From NCBI GenBank assembly GCA_026003895.1, contig BPIC01000002.1, positions 248,001 through 312,000 on the forward strand: a stretch of 64,000 nt of DNA, written 5' to 3'. The position numbers were made by a program, and so were the translations under genes. The stretch is from Dehalococcoidia bacterium (GTDB lineage: Bacteria > Chloroflexota > Dehalococcoidia > SpSt-223). Below the pieces are notes generated by a model. The model was not told the origin of the DNA. It made no database searches and was given only the letters and a program-made list of their open reading frames with translations. This document shows, one piece after another, positions 25,856-35,252 of the stretch. Position 1 is the stretch's first letter; every line of letters begins with the position of its first letter.

Positions 25856-27364
25856 TCAGGATTGGGGAGCCGCAGCGAGGGCACGGACCCGGCGCCAGTC
25901 TTCAACGATGTAGTCGCGCAGCTCTTTGCCGAACTCGCTGAAGATTTCGAGCTGGGCAGGGTCGAGCGGAACGGCGAGATATTGGAGCCGCAGCGCGTCG
26001 CCGAGCTTGGCGAAATGGGGGCCGACGCCGCTGAAGAAGAACCCAGCTTGCCCAACCTGATCGACGAGTGCTGGCGTGCTGGGATGGGCAAGCGGTACCT
26101 CGAGGTAGATGACCTCGGCGCTTCCGGTTTCCAACAGAACCCGCTGCGCTTGTCGGATTTCAGCTGGCGTGTCGGCCCCGATGGCGTGGACGCTAATCAC
26201 GCCGCGGCGCAGCCCGCGGTGATAGTCGACATCCACTTGGCCAAAGCCGAACAGCGCCATGCCCCGTGAAAAGGCCGGTTCGACGCCAAACTGCCGGTAG
26301 ATTCGCCGTAGCATCGCGTGGTGGCGCGCCGGGGCGTAGCAGTCGGTCGTCCCGAGTGGTTGGATCGGCGTGAAGTAGAGCATGGTCGAGATGCGCTGAC
26401 TTGGCGCGTCGTCGATGGCCTTGAACTGAATTGAAGCCGGGCCAAGGCCGAGGGAGATGCCGCACAGTTTCGCGCCGAACCTCTCGTTGACGCGTTGGCT
26501 AAAGGTGTGATTGGTCACTGGCTGGCTGTAGATCCCGGCGAGCCCCAGCCGGCCGGCCTCCTCGACGAGGAAGGCGCGCATCTGCTCCATCAAGTTGCGG
26601 CCGCGATGGGCGGGCGCCACGACCGCCTGACCGCTTTCGGCGATCGGGCCGAGCCCCGGCCGCTCGAGCGCATAATGCCCCACCAATTCGCCGCTCGTAG
26701 TGACCGCGACCGCCGAAATCAGCTCGCCACTCTCATTCTGTTCGACGATCCGCTCTGGGTAATAGAGGTCTTCGTTGGGGTAGGTATAGCCGTAGGTCCG
26801 GAAGATACACTGCGCAACGCCGATCGCCTCCTCCGGCCGCATCCGGCGAATCTGATACTCCTGTGGCGGCGCGAGCGGTGCCTCGGCTGTCCAAGGCGCG
26901 AGCGCTGCTGCCGGCAGCCGCTGTGTGATGTCGCTCGCCGGGAGCCGCTTGCTCAACCGGAGTTCCATCCCCCGTGGTCCCAAGTTGACCCAGCGCGCTT
27001 CGTCGAAAAACTGGCGAATCAAGCGCGATGCCTGCCGGCGATCCGGGTTCTCTTCTGCCAGTCCCAGACGTGGTGGGGTGAGGGTCGCGTTCTTGACCGG
27101 ATCGAAGGGCAAGCCGAGATCCGCGATCGTCAGCCGGATCGTCGTCGAGGAAAGTTCGCTCGTCAGCTTGATCGAGCCGGGCTGCGCGGGATCGAGCCGG
27201 TCGAGCACAAGCGAGAGCGCGGCAGCGCCGACGTCGCCGGCCTGCTCGGCCTCGGCGGCGGAATACCCCGCGCCGCTGAAGACAAGCTGGACATAGGCGC
27301 GGGCGAGCGGCAGCGAGGCAGCCTGGCCAGGAATCGTCAATTCGGTACGGTTGGGAGCAGCCAT
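25856..27364 (-). CDS. Anti-sigma-type ATPase (HATPase) fused to GNAT acetyltransferase
   Basis: This is a 502-residue soluble protein. Residues 8-150 look like an RsbW/HATPase_c_2 ATP-binding domain: I-A-D-L-G-L-P-F-D-P carries the D-x-G-x-P/F box, and R-Q-A-S-R-L-I-R-Q-F-F-D-E with G-P-R-G-M-E-L-R-L-S-K matches the end of that domain. Residues 165-315 form a GNAT domain (Y-Q-I-R-R-M-R-P-E-E-A, and acetyl-CoA loop P-A-H-R-G-R-N-L). Residues 320-502 form a third, unrecognised region. The architecture suggests a signalling switch that also acetylates. It sits 54 bases downstream of an RskA-like anti-sigma gene. ATG 27364 is used. Confidence 0.72.
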   Translation of the reverse strand: MAAPNRTELTIPGQAASLPLARAYVQLVFSGAGYSAAEAEQAGDVGAAALSLVLDRLDPAQPGSIKLTSELSSTTIRLTIADLGLPFDPVKNATLTPPRLGLAEENPDRRQASRLIRQFFDEARWVNLGPRGMELRLSKRLPASDITQRLPAAALAPWTAEAPLAPPQEYQIRRMRPEEAIGVAQCIFRTYGYTYPNEDLYYPERIVEQNESGELISAVAVTTSGELVGHYALERPGLGPIAESGQAVVAPAHRGRNLMEQMRAFLVEEAGRLGLAGIYSQPVTNHTFSQRVNERFGAKLCGISLGLGPASIQFKAIDDAPSQRISTMLYFTPIQPLGTTDCYAPARHHAMLRRIYRQFGVEPAFSRGMALFGFGQVDVDYHRGLRRGVISVHAIGADTPAEIRQAQRVLLETGSAEVIYLEVPLAHPSTPALVDQVGQAGFFFSGVGPHFAKLGDALRLQYLAVPLDPAQLEIFSEFGKELRDYIVEDWRRVRALAAAPQS

Positions 27365-27418
27365 CGGCGAACCTCGAGGCAAGGCGCGAATCCTCGGGCA
27401 GAGTATAGACGGCAGCAC

Positions 27419-28159
27419 TCAGGCGCGGGCGATGGCCAATGGCGGCGTCGTCGGCCCCGGCGACCCGTTCGGTCCCGGCTCGATCGTGATCGCCACGGCA
27501 TCACCCGGCTGGAGCATGCCAGCGATCGGCACCGGCTGCGATGGGTCGCGAAAGATCCCCGCGCTCAGCGGCTGATTGCCGCGGACGATCCAGATTTGGT
27601 AGACCTGCTCCGGCCCGATCGGAGGCAGCTCTCCCACGAGGAGCAACGGCTGTGCGCCGCTTGGCACCACAACGCTCCCCGAGGCACGGCTGCCGGCGCT
27701 GGGGGCAAGCGCCACGACTCGATCGCCTTGGCGAATAGCCTGCACGAGGCGGTCGCGCGCGGCGAGCTCGCTGGCTTGCTGTTCGAGGAGGTGCGCCTGC
27801 GCGGCGAGCTGCCGTTGCAGCTGGACGTTCCAGGCGCCGAGCATGAGGATAATCGCGGCGGCCGCCGCGAGCGCCCACGTCGCGGGGCGGCGGAACCAAG
27901 CCGGCCGAGCCGGACGGAGCCCGGCGCGTGCCGCGCCCAGCACACGGTTGCGAAGCGCCGGCGGAGCAGGGACCGGCTCGACCGATTCTGCGAGCAGGTC
28001 AAGGGTGCGAAGGGCGTCGGCAAACGCCCGCTGGGCAATCGGGTCGGTTTCGAGTCGCGCTTCGAATGCTGCAGCCTCGGCTGTTTCCAATGCGCCGAGG
28101 GCGTAGGCAATCGCTTCGCTCTCGGTCTGCTCTGGTGGCGGTGTGCTCCGTTCGGTCAC
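27419..28159 (-). CDS. Anti-sigma factor, RskA-like
   Basis: This is a 246-residue single-pass membrane protein. The cytoplasmic part (residues 1-90) has A-Y-A-L-G-A-L-E-T-A-E-A-A-A-F-E typical of anti-sigma-K domains; there is one membrane helix at about 93-110 (W-A-L-A-A-A-A-A-I-I-L-M-L-G), a short coiled coil (Q-L-Q-R-Q-L-A-A-Q-A-H-L-L-E-Q-Q), and an extracytoplasmic RskA domain with Y-Q-I-W-I-V-R. It should hold an ECF sigma factor inactive at the membrane. No sigma gene is adjacent; the nearest one (19.6 kb) already has its own partner. Start is GTG 28159. Confidence 0.8.
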   Translation of the reverse strand: MTERSTPPPEQTESEAIAYALGALETAEAAAFEARLETDPIAQRAFADALRTLDLLAESVEPVPAPPALRNRVLGAARAGLRPARPAWFRRPATWALAAAAAIILMLGAWNVQLQRQLAAQAHLLEQQASELAARDRLVQAIRQGDRVVALAPSAGSRASGSVVVPSGAQPLLLVGELPPIGPEQVYQIWIVRGNQPLSAGIFRDPSQPVPIAGMLQPGDAVAITIEPGPNGSPGPTTPPLAIARA

Positions 28160-28292
28160 ATGCGGCCATTCCGCGGGAAGTCTGCCCTACTGCAGGGGTA
28201 CGATACCGGTTCGAAGGCGGATCACCGCGCTCCGCGGCGGGAATGGTACGCGCTCGCGGCGCCGGATCGACGAGCGAGCGCCCGCTCTCGGA

Positions 28293-29861
28293 CTACACGG
28301 CCGCGGGAAGCTCGGTGCCAATTCGCGTTGGGGCGCCTTGCTTCAATTCGCCCCGCTCAGCCTTCCGCTTAATCATGCGGTAGATTCGGGCGTAGAGCGA
28401 GTCGACCGGGCGCAGTCGTTCGGTGTACTTGCGGTAGATCTCGCGCGATTCCTGCATCGACCACCGCTCATCGTAGTGGACGAACTGGCGGCCCGTGTAG
28501 AGGATGTATGGGCGGAGCTTCCCCGGAGGCAGGATGCTTCCGTCCTCGTCGAGGGGGATCAGCCCCGGCCAGCCTTTCTCGGGATTCGGCCAATTGATCG
28601 TCGCGGGCAGCGGAGTCAGCAGGTTTGCTGTCTGGTAGCGGCTGACGCTGCGGACCCAGTCGGCCATCTCCATGATCGACTGCTCGGTGTCGCCCGGCAA
28701 GCCGATGATGGTCATCGCGACCACGATGAAGCCACGCCGGTTCAATTCCGTCAGGTCGCGGTGCACCTGCCCCGGTTCCTGCCGCTTCCGGATCAGCTTC
28801 AACGCCTCGGCATTGGATGACTCGACCCCGAGGTAGAGCATCTCCATCCCGGCTTCGAGATACGCTTCCATCATCTCGGGGCTCTGGCCGAGCTCGGCCC
28901 GGTTCTGGCTGATCAGGAACATGCCCTTGGTGTGGTCTTTCCACGTCCGGATCCGCGCCAAGCGTTCCTGATAAAACTTGGTGGCGCGCAACGGCGGGGC
29001 GTGGAGGTCGTCTGAGACGAAAACCGAAAACCGCCCGTCGAGCGGGGAGCGGAAGATGAGGCCGCGGTCGGCGAGGTCCTGAAGTTGGGCGATACGCGCC
29101 AACTCAACCTCGCGACTGACCATGCGATAGCCCTTGAACTGCTGAATAACTTCGCAGAACGAGCAGTTCTCGGTGCAGCCGCGAACCGTCTCCAGCACTC
29201 CCGCTGCCATCGGATTCTGCGGCGTCAGGTGGAGGATGGAGTCGTAGTCCGGCAGCTTCACGTAGTCTGCCGCAACAGCAGGTCGGTGGGGCCGCGTCTC
29301 GACAACCTTGCCGTCCTCGAGAAAGGCGATCCCGCCGATCTTCTTGAGTTCGCGGATCAGGTCTGCGCCCCGGTAGGTGAGCACCAAATCGCAGATGGGA
29401 CCGATGACGTCTTCGCCCTCGCGCTGAACGACGACGTCGACCTTCCCGTATTCGATGGCCTCGGCGGGAAGCGGGCCCATCTGCGGCCCTCCGCCAAGGA
29501 TCTTGATTTCCGGGTGATACTGCTTGGCGAGCCGCCCGATCTCGTAGGCGCGAGGCGCTTCGTTGATCAGGCAGGTCAGACAGAGAATATCGACCCCTTC
29601 GAGATCCTTGTCTGGATCGATCGGACCGCTTCGGTCCTCCATCCAGATCGACCGCTCGTAGTGATAGGCGCCTTGATAGTCGCGAAGCGCTCCAGAGAGA
29701 AAGAGCGTTCCCTGACGAAAGATCGCCACATACTCGAAGTTGCCACCAGTCGAGCGCGGCTGTACGAACATCACGCGCCGCGTCGGCTTGTTTTCCAGAT
29801 TGAGGTTCGGGATTACCGGCGAGTCTTTCGACGAATACATCGGGAGGAGCGTTGACGCCAT
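28293..29861 (-). CDS. B12-binding radical SAM protein
   Basis: This is a 522-residue enzyme. Residues 50-190 resemble a cobalamin-binding domain (I-L-C-L-T-C-L-I-N-E-A-P-R, I-L-G-G-G-P-Q-M-G-P), followed by a radical SAM core whose [4Fe-4S] motif is C-T-E-N-C-S-F-C. The C-terminal part ends with Lys/Arg-rich Y-R-M-I-K-R-K-A-E-R-G-E. Such enzymes perform methyl transfer, ring contraction or cyclisation on unreactive carbon, often on lipids, hopanoids or tetrapyrroles. Neighbours do not reveal the substrate. ATG 29861 has a good GAGGTGG ribosome site. Confidence 0.85.
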   Translation of the reverse strand: MASTLLPMYSSKDSPVIPNLNLENKPTRRVMFVQPRSTGGNFEYVAIFRQGTLFLSGALRDYQGAYHYERSIWMEDRSGPIDPDKDLEGVDILCLTCLINEAPRAYEIGRLAKQYHPEIKILGGGPQMGPLPAEAIEYGKVDVVVQREGEDVIGPICDLVLTYRGADLIRELKKIGGIAFLEDGKVVETRPHRPAVAADYVKLPDYDSILHLTPQNPMAAGVLETVRGCTENCSFCEVIQQFKGYRMVSREVELARIAQLQDLADRGLIFRSPLDGRFSVFVSDDLHAPPLRATKFYQERLARIRTWKDHTKGMFLISQNRAELGQSPEMMEAYLEAGMEMLYLGVESSNAEALKLIRKRQEPGQVHRDLTELNRRGFIVVAMTIIGLPGDTEQSIMEMADWVRSVSRYQTANLLTPLPATINWPNPEKGWPGLIPLDEDGSILPPGKLRPYILYTGRQFVHYDERWSMQESREIYRKYTERLRPVDSLYARIYRMIKRKAERGELKQGAPTRIGTELPAAV

Positions 29862-29962
29862 ACCACCTCTTAGTCGGTGAGCAGAGTGACGATTCCGATC
29901 GAATCTAGAACACCGTTCTCTGTGAAACGATACGGGAGGGCGCTGCGCCGCGCCAGCCGCTG

Positions 29963-31300
29963 CTAAGCGCGAAGGAGGTTCGCCAACTCGGCGATGTCAC
30001 TCATCGTCTCGAGATTCCAGGCTCGTTCCAGCAGCCGGTCCGCCCGCTCGCCGATCACCGGCCGCGCCAGTTCAAGGAACTTAGCACTCAGCGCATCGTC
30101 GCTCACCGGGTTGTCCGCCGTGCCCGAGGCGCGAGGGACGTGGCGCTCCTCGACTGTCCCATCGCGTCGCCGCACGACTACCCGACATTCGTCCTTCCGC
30201 AGCGACTCGTCTGGCGTGAGGACGACCCGCCGGCGCAGCGCGATCACCTCAGGGTCTCGAACGCGCTCGTCGGTGAACTGGCGCTTGCCGGCCGCGCCAT
30301 CGAGCAGGCCGACCGCTGCACAATGGTAGGCGCTGAACTTCCCTTCGAGCCCCGTCTGCGGTTCGCGTTGGCCCGTCACTTGGAGGACAAAAGGATTGAC
30401 GAATGCCTCGACCTGCTCGATCGACCTCGGGTCGAGTCCGGCGGCGCGGAACGCGACCATCGCGTCGATGATCGGATGCGTGACCACGCCGCTCGCGTAG
30501 GGTTTGTAGCCGTTCTCGAGGAGGAACCAGCGCTCGCCGAGCCGCGCGGTCAGGTGATGAGCGGCACGATCACTTGCCGCGACGTGGAGGTAGCCCTGCG
30601 GGTGGGTGAGCGGCTCGGGGGCGCTGTCGAAGCCCGCTTCCGCTAGGAGCGCGGATCGCACGCCTGCCTCTGCTGCCTTCCCACAGTGATAGGCCTTGGA
30701 CATCGAACCGAGCATGGCTGTGACCCCCCCACTGTGGGTGAGGGCGATACCAATCGCATCAACCAAGCGGTTCGCCGGCAGGCCGATCAACGTTCCGACC
30801 GCGACCGCGCCGCCAACGGGGCCAGTCGTTGCGGTGACGTGCCAGCCGGCGAGGTAATGCGCTCGCCCTAGCGCCAACGCGAGCCTCGCTTCGGCGTCGA
30901 AGCCGAGCACAAAGGCGCGCAGCACGTCCGTCCCACCGAGATGACGCACCTCGGCGACAGCCAAGATTGCCGGCAAGATCGGCACCGTCCCGTGGAGGAC
31001 CGTTTCGTCCGGAAGGTAGGTGTCGTCGAAGTCGAGGACATGCTCCTGATGGCCATTGACGAGGGCAGCAAGCTCGGCAGGCAGCCGATCTGGCCGGCCC
31101 CACACTTGGGCCTCGGGGCGATCACCTACGCTACGGGCATACCCGAGGAGGAGGTCGGCGGACGGGTGGTCGGCGCCGCCGAGCCCGACGCCAAGCCCGT
31201 CGAGGATGGCGCGCTTCGCCTCGTGCAGCGCCGCGGGTGGGATGGCCTCCGCCCTCGCTTCGGCGTAGAAGCGCGCGAGCGTGCTGGTGACGCTGTCCAT
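29963..31300 (-). CDS. MmgE/PrpD family protein (2-methylcitrate dehydratase-like)
   Basis: This is a 445-residue protein of the MmgE/PrpD family, which includes 2-methylcitrate dehydratase, cis-aconitate decarboxylase and related lyases. Typical blocks are H-V-L-D-F-D-D-T (near residue 85), G-S-M-S-K-A-Y-H-C-G-K-A-A, E-N-G-Y-K-P-Y-A-S-G and G-K-F-S-A-Y-H-C. Methylcitrate-cycle function is possible given the lyase at 13.7 kb, but no citrate synthase is nearby. ATG 31300 has an excellent AAAGGAGC site seven bases upstream, overriding longer in-frame options. Confidence 0.85.
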   Translation of the reverse strand: MDSVTSTLARFYAEARAEAIPPAALHEAKRAILDGLGVGLGGADHPSADLLLGYARSVGDRPEAQVWGRPDRLPAELAALVNGHQEHVLDFDDTYLPDETVLHGTVPILPAILAVAEVRHLGGTDVLRAFVLGFDAEARLALALGRAHYLAGWHVTATTGPVGGAVAVGTLIGLPANRLVDAIGIALTHSGGVTAMLGSMSKAYHCGKAAEAGVRSALLAEAGFDSAPEPLTHPQGYLHVAASDRAAHHLTARLGERWFLLENGYKPYASGVVTHPIIDAMVAFRAAGLDPRSIEQVEAFVNPFVLQVTGQREPQTGLEGKFSAYHCAAVGLLDGAAGKRQFTDERVRDPEVIALRRRVVLTPDESLRKDECRVVVRRRDGTVEERHVPRASGTADNPVSDDALSAKFLELARPVIGERADRLLERAWNLETMSDIAELANLLRA

Positions 31301-31707
31301 GCCGATTGCTCCTTTGAAGAAGGATCGTGGCGCTGGCCGCGAGACGGAGAGGTAACCATCAATCCGAGTAAGATGGCAGCCGAGACGCCGACTCCCGGTG
31401 TTAGGTCCCATCGCGCAGCGGCTTCGAAGAGCATCGAGCCGGCTGCCCAGGCCATCACCAGCCAGAGTGCCGCGCGGTGTTGCCGCGGCTGCCAAGCGGC
31501 CAGCAGCGCCGCGCCGATCACCAGCGCACGATAGAGCACCAGTGGATCGCTCGGCGGCCGCCCGACGGCCGCAGCGGCCCGCAGCGCGGGAACGATTTCA
31601 ATCGCGACCAGTCCGGCCGCGATCAACACCAAAAACGCCCGCAGCGCGAGAAAGCGAGGAGATGCTCCCGGTGCTGGGCCGTGACCGCTGCTCACCTGCC
31701 GGATCAT
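31126..31707 (-). CDS. Small membrane protein overlapping the PrpD-like gene (doubtful 3' end)
   Basis: Residues ~20-125 contain four hydrophobic stretches (e.g. A-F-L-V-L-I-A-A-G-L-V-A, A-L-V-I-G-A-A-L-L-A-A-W and V-S-A-A-I-L-L-G-L-M-V), so the first part resembles a real four-helix membrane protein. The last ~60 residues lie antiphase inside the first 175 bases of the PrpD-like gene and are Arg/Ser-rich noise, so the native stop has probably been lost or the frame is open by chance. I do not recognise the family. ATG 31707 is chosen; it follows the CPBP-like gene by 42 bases. Confidence 0.45.
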   Translation of the reverse strand: MIRQVSSGHGPAPGASPRFLALRAFLVLIAAGLVAIEIVPALRAAAAVGRPPSDPLVLYRALVIGAALLAAWQPRQHRAALWLVMAWAAGSMLFEAAARWDLTPGVGVSAAILLGLMVTSPSRGQRHDPSSKEQSAWTASPARSRASTPKRGRRPSHPRRCTRRSAPSSTGLASGSAAPTTRPPTSSSGMPVA

Positions 31708-31749
31708 AGAATGGCTCGGGTGCCAGAGCAACTGAGCCGGCCCGGCGAG

Positions 31750-32727
31750 CTATCCCACGAGCAGGCGGAAAACAACGACTGCTGGTCCGTTGCGAGTGCG
31801 GCGGGCGAGGAGCCCGGCTGCAAGCGCCGCGGCAGCCGCCGCGGCCGCCGCGGCCGCCGGCGACCATCCAGCCGGCCGGACGGCAGCAGCGACAGCTGCG
31901 CTGCAGCCCGCGGTCAGCACGAGTGCCAACGCTGCGCCGAGCCGACGCTCCAAGCTGGGCAAGAGCCACAGCCGCAGGAAGACCTCTTCCGCGACGAGGC
32001 GTGTTGCCGCCAGCCCAGCGACCGGTACGAGGAGTCGCCCCAGTGCCGCGGTCTGCCCACCGATCATCAACGACAGGACGATGCTCGCTGCCGCCGCCCC
32101 AATCAAGGCCGGGAGAAGACCGCGCAGCGCTGCGAGATGCCCTGCCAATTCGTCCAGCGGGGCGAACCGGCGCGGCAGAATTACCCAGCGTAGAACGATC
32201 AGGAAAGCGAGCGCGACAACCGACAGGAGCGCGGCAGCGGGAACCGACCAAGGGGCTGGAAGCAGCAAAAACGCGGTCGCCGCCATGGCAAGCTGAACGA
32301 CGACCACAAGGGCAACCCCCCACCCGCCTGGCTGCCGGCGAAGCACGGCGGCACCAAACAACGACAAGTAGCTGGCGGCCGCAATCGCCACCACACCCCA
32401 CGGTTGGCCACTCGACTGGCTGGCGATGAAGATTGCCGCGCCGGCCGAGAGCAGCAGCCCGCCGGCTGCGGGCCAGCTCGGACGGCCTGACTCAACAAGC
32501 ACTGTTGTGGGACGGAGAGTCTGGAACAGCGCGGTCCAAACCACCAGCGCGGCGGCTGGTAAGGCGAACCGCTGAATAACGGCAAATCCATCGCGGCTTG
32601 CCATCCCGTCGACAGCGGCGAGCGCCCCTATGACGAGCAGTCCGGCGACGACGGCCCCAAGCGCCGGATCGAGCGCCGTGGGCAATGGCACCACGACTCG
32701 CTGAAGGGCGCGGTGAAGCACGACCAT
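31750..32727 (-). CDS. Polytopic membrane protein with CPBP-protease-like motif
   Basis: This is a 325-residue protein made almost entirely of hydrophobic helices (about nine). L-V-A-E-E-V-F-L-R-L-W-L-L-P in the C-terminal third resembles motif 1 (E-E-x-x-x-R) of CPBP/CAAX intramembrane proteases, but the later F-x-x-x-H and H-x-x-x-N/B motifs are not visible, so protease activity is doubtful. Near the C-terminus is an Ala homopolymer (A x11) encoded by a GCN-rich tract. Function unknown; the small membrane protein downstream may belong with it. Confidence 0.6.
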   Translation of the reverse strand: MVVLHRALQRVVVPLPTALDPALGAVVAGLLVIGALAAVDGMASRDGFAVIQRFALPAAALVVWTALFQTLRPTTVLVESGRPSWPAAGGLLLSAGAAIFIASQSSGQPWGVVAIAAASYLSLFGAAVLRRQPGGWGVALVVVVQLAMAATAFLLLPAPWSVPAAALLSVVALAFLIVLRWVILPRRFAPLDELAGHLAALRGLLPALIGAAAASIVLSLMIGGQTAALGRLLVPVAGLAATRLVAEEVFLRLWLLPSLERRLGAALALVLTAGCSAAVAAAVRPAGWSPAAAAAAAAAAALAAGLLARRTRNGPAVVVFRLLVG

Positions 32728-33030
32728 GAAACCTCGCTGGAAGGCGCGATGCCCCGCACTCGCCTGCCTGGCTGCATTGGAGGGCTGTCGCCGAATCTAT
32801 CGAGCAGCCGAGCTGTCTTCTAGCAGATAGCAGGCAAGCAGCGGCAATGCCACGCGATGCTCCCGCGATGGCTCGAGGTCGCCGCCGTCGTCATGCCCTG
32901 CCTCGGGTCGCGAATGTCACCCGGCACGTTCCTCAGGCGGGAGAACCTGTGACTGTCGGTGCGCCGCCGCGCCTGCCGGCGGCGGTCGCTGCAGCGTGCG
33001 AGCGTTGGTTTGCGTCCGTACGCGACGCCG
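32728..33030. other. 303-bp intergenic region downstream of pnp
   Basis: It lies between the PNPase 3' end and the start of the CPBP-like gene. Both-strand open frames look non-coding (Arg/Ser/Cys-rich, no motif). I do not see a T-tailed hairpin that would terminate pnp. It should carry the promoter for the membrane-protein genes. Confidence 0.4.
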
Positions 33031-33672
33031 TTAGAAGCGACGGTAGCGCCCGCCACTGCTTCCGGGACCGGCGCCCGGGCCGCTTCGTCCGCGCTCAGGC
33101 CGCCGCTCTGGGCGTGGTGGCGGCATGGTCTCGCCCTCGTCAGTGCCGATCCTTCCGTCGACGGTTGGCTGGCTCGCCGACTCGAGCACCGCTCGCCGCG
33201 AGAGGTTGATTCGACCCATCCGGTCAATTTCGGTCACCTTCACCGTTACCTCGTCGCCTTCCTTGACGACTTCGTCGACGGTGTTTACCCGGTAGGGCGC
33301 AAGTTCGCTGATGTGGACGAGGCCTTCCTTGCCGGGAAGAATCTCGACGAAGGCGCCGAAACTCGTCAACCGAGTGACCTTTCCGTGGTAGATGTCGCCA
33401 ACGACGACATCCCGCGTTAAAGCCTCGATCTCGCGAATTGCCGCGAGCGCGTTCTCCTCATTGGTCGAGCCGACGACCACCTTGCCCTCGTCGTCGACGT
33501 CGATCGTCACCTTGTACTTTTCGGTCAGGCTGCGGATGGTTTTGCCGCCGGGGCCGATGACGAAGCGAATCTTCTCTGGGTTGATCTGGATGGTCGTCAT
33601 CCGCGGGGCGAAGGGGCTCACTTCCTCGCGGGGCGCGGCAATGGCCTCGCGCAACTTGCCGAGAATGAACAT
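33031..33672 (-). CDS. pnp: Polynucleotide phosphorylase, C-terminal KH-S1 part (frameshifted off the core)
   Basis: This frame encodes the missing end of PNPase: [10 protein letters not shown], then a KH domain (about residues 25-90; I-G-P-G-G-K-T-I is the G-x-x-G loop), an S1 RNA-binding domain (about 95-165; [21 protein letters not shown]) and an Arg/Gly/Pro-rich tail. It is in the -1 frame relative to the catalytic core and begins at an internal ATG with no clear ribosome site. Either the genome has a frameshift or assembly error here, or the KH-S1 module is made separately. Confidence 0.85.
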   Translation of the reverse strand: MFILGKLREAIAAPREEVSPFAPRMTTIQINPEKIRFVIGPGGKTIRSLTEKYKVTIDVDDEGKVVVGSTNEENALAAIREIEALTRDVVVGDIYHGKVTRLTSFGAFVEILPGKEGLVHISELAPYRVNTVDEVVKEGDEVTVKVTEIDRMGRINLSRRAVLESASQPTVDGRIGTDEGETMPPPRPERRPERGRSGPGAGPGSSGGRYRRF

Positions 33673-35252
33673 TCGCGCCGTCGCGCGCTTTGGGCAAGGG
33701 CGCGCTCCATGATTTCGAGCGTAATGCCCTTCACCTTGATGTCCATTTGCAGAGCGGTGATGCCTTTTTCAGTGCCGGCGACCTTGAAGTCCATGTCGCC
33801 GAACGCGTCTTCCACCCCTTGGATGTCGGTCAGAATGGCGTACTTGCCGTCGTCGCCCATGATGAGGCCCATCGCGACCCCAGCGACATGACGTTTGATC
33901 GGGACGCCGGCGTCGAGCAGCGCCAGCGTTCCAGCGCAGACACTGGCCATCGAGGTCGATCCGTTGGAGCTCAGCACCTCGCTGACGACTCGGATCGTGT
34001 AGGGAAACGCCTCTTGGTCGGGGATGACCGGTTCGAGCGCGCGTTCAGCAAGCGCACCGTGGCCGATTTCGCGCCGTCGCGGTGCACCTACCCGCCCGGT
34101 CTCGCCGGTGGAGTAAGGCGGGAAATTGTAGTGGTGCATGAAGCGGCGGTAATCCTCAAGCCCGAAACCCTCGATCTCTTGTTGCTCGCTCATGGAGCCG
34201 AGGGTCACGGTCGAGAGCACTTGGGTCTGCCCGCGGGTGAAGACGCCCGATCCGTGGACTCGCGGCAGGAGCCGTACGTCGCAGCTGATCGGGCGGATCT
34301 GCGTGGTGGTCCGGCCGTCGGGGCGCCGACCTTCCTCGAGGATGTCCCGCGTCAGCTGCGCCTCGATTGCGGCGTCGAAGGCACTGTGAATGTGCTTGGG
34401 TTCGAACCGCTCGGAGAGCGCCTCGATGACTTCTTGACGGAGGGCGTTGGTCGCCTCCTCGCGCTCGGCCTTGACGGGGTGATGCAGCGCGTTCGCGAGG
34501 CGGCCGCCGATCACCCGCTGAACCTCAGCAGCGAGTTCCTCCGGCTCGTCGGCTAAGGTGACTGGCGTCTTCGGCTTGCCGGCGGCGCGAATCAGCTCTT
34601 CCTGCAGTTCGAGAATCGCTTGATTCGCTTCTTGCCCAAAGCGAATTGCCTCGAGCATTGCCCGCTCCGGCACTTCGGCTGCGCCGCACTCGACCATCAG
34701 GACGGCGGAGCGCGTGCCGGCGACAGTGAGATCGAGCTTGGAGCGCTGCAGTTCGCTACTCGTCGGGTTCAGGACAAGGATGCCGTCGACCAACCCGACG
34801 CGAACGCCGGCGACCGGCCCGTCGAAGGGGATGTCCGAGATGCTCAGCGCGGCCGACGCGCCGATGATCGACAGGATGTCGGGCTGGTTCTCTCGGTCGG
34901 CAGACAGGACGGTCGTCACGATCTGCACCTCATTGCGCATCTTCTTGTTGAAGAGCGGACGCAATGGGCGGTCGGTCAGCCGCGCGGCGAGGATCGCTTC
35001 CTGACTGGGACGGCCTTCGCGGCGGAGAAACCCGCCTGGGATGCGGCCAGCGGCGTATTGGCGCTCTTCGTAATCGACCGTCAGCGGGAAAAAGTCGATC
35101 CCTTCCCGTACATTCCTACTCATGACCGCCGTGACGAGGACGACCGTGTCTCCGTATTGAACGGTCACGGCGCCGTTCGCCTGCTCTGCGTAGCGGCCGG
35201 TTTCGATAACGAGGGTCCGGCCCCCGATCTCACGTTCGACGCGATGGATCAT
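33618..35252 (-). CDS. pnp: Polynucleotide phosphorylase, catalytic core (frameshifted at 3' end)
   Basis: PNPase degrades RNA 3' to 5' with phosphate, as a trimer in the cytoplasm. Residues 1-516 hold both RNase PH domains; [16 protein letters not shown] near 420 is the phosphate-binding catalytic block and [10 protein letters not shown] precedes E-I-M-E-R-A-L-A-Q. After A-Q the frame leaves the family consensus and ends 28 nonsense codons later. Core plus KH-S1 part together give the normal ~730 residues. rpsO lies 149 bases upstream, the usual rpsO-pnp order. ATG 35252. Confidence 0.93.
   Translation of the reverse strand: MIHRVEREIGGRTLVIETGRYAEQANGAVTVQYGDTVVLVTAVMSRNVREGIDFFPLTVDYEERQYAAGRIPGGFLRREGRPSQEAILAARLTDRPLRPLFNKKMRNEVQIVTTVLSADRENQPDILSIIGASAALSISDIPFDGPVAGVRVGLVDGILVLNPTSSELQRSKLDLTVAGTRSAVLMVECGAAEVPERAMLEAIRFGQEANQAILELQEELIRAAGKPKTPVTLADEPEELAAEVQRVIGGRLANALHHPVKAEREEATNALRQEVIEALSERFEPKHIHSAFDAAIEAQLTRDILEEGRRPDGRTTTQIRPISCDVRLLPRVHGSGVFTRGQTQVLSTVTLGSMSEQQEIEGFGLEDYRRFMHHYNFPPYSTGETGRVGAPRRREIGHGALAERALEPVIPDQEAFPYTIRVVSEVLSSNGSTSMASVCAGTLALLDAGVPIKRHVAGVAMGLIMGDDGKYAILTDIQGVEDAFGDMDFKVAGTEKGITALQMDIKVKGITLEIMERALAQSARRRECSFSASCARPLPRPARK

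Noticed and set aside
31750-32727. Active CPBP/CAAX intramembrane protease
   Set aside because: Only the E-E-x-x-x-R motif is visible; the two histidine motifs needed for activity are not.
33670-33705. Programmed -1 frameshift at CCCAAAG in pnp
   Set aside because: The heptamer is not in the X-XXY-YYZ phase relative to the reading frame, no following stem-loop or Shine-Dalgarno-like stimulator is obvious, and two-base removal restores the conserved residues better than slippage would.
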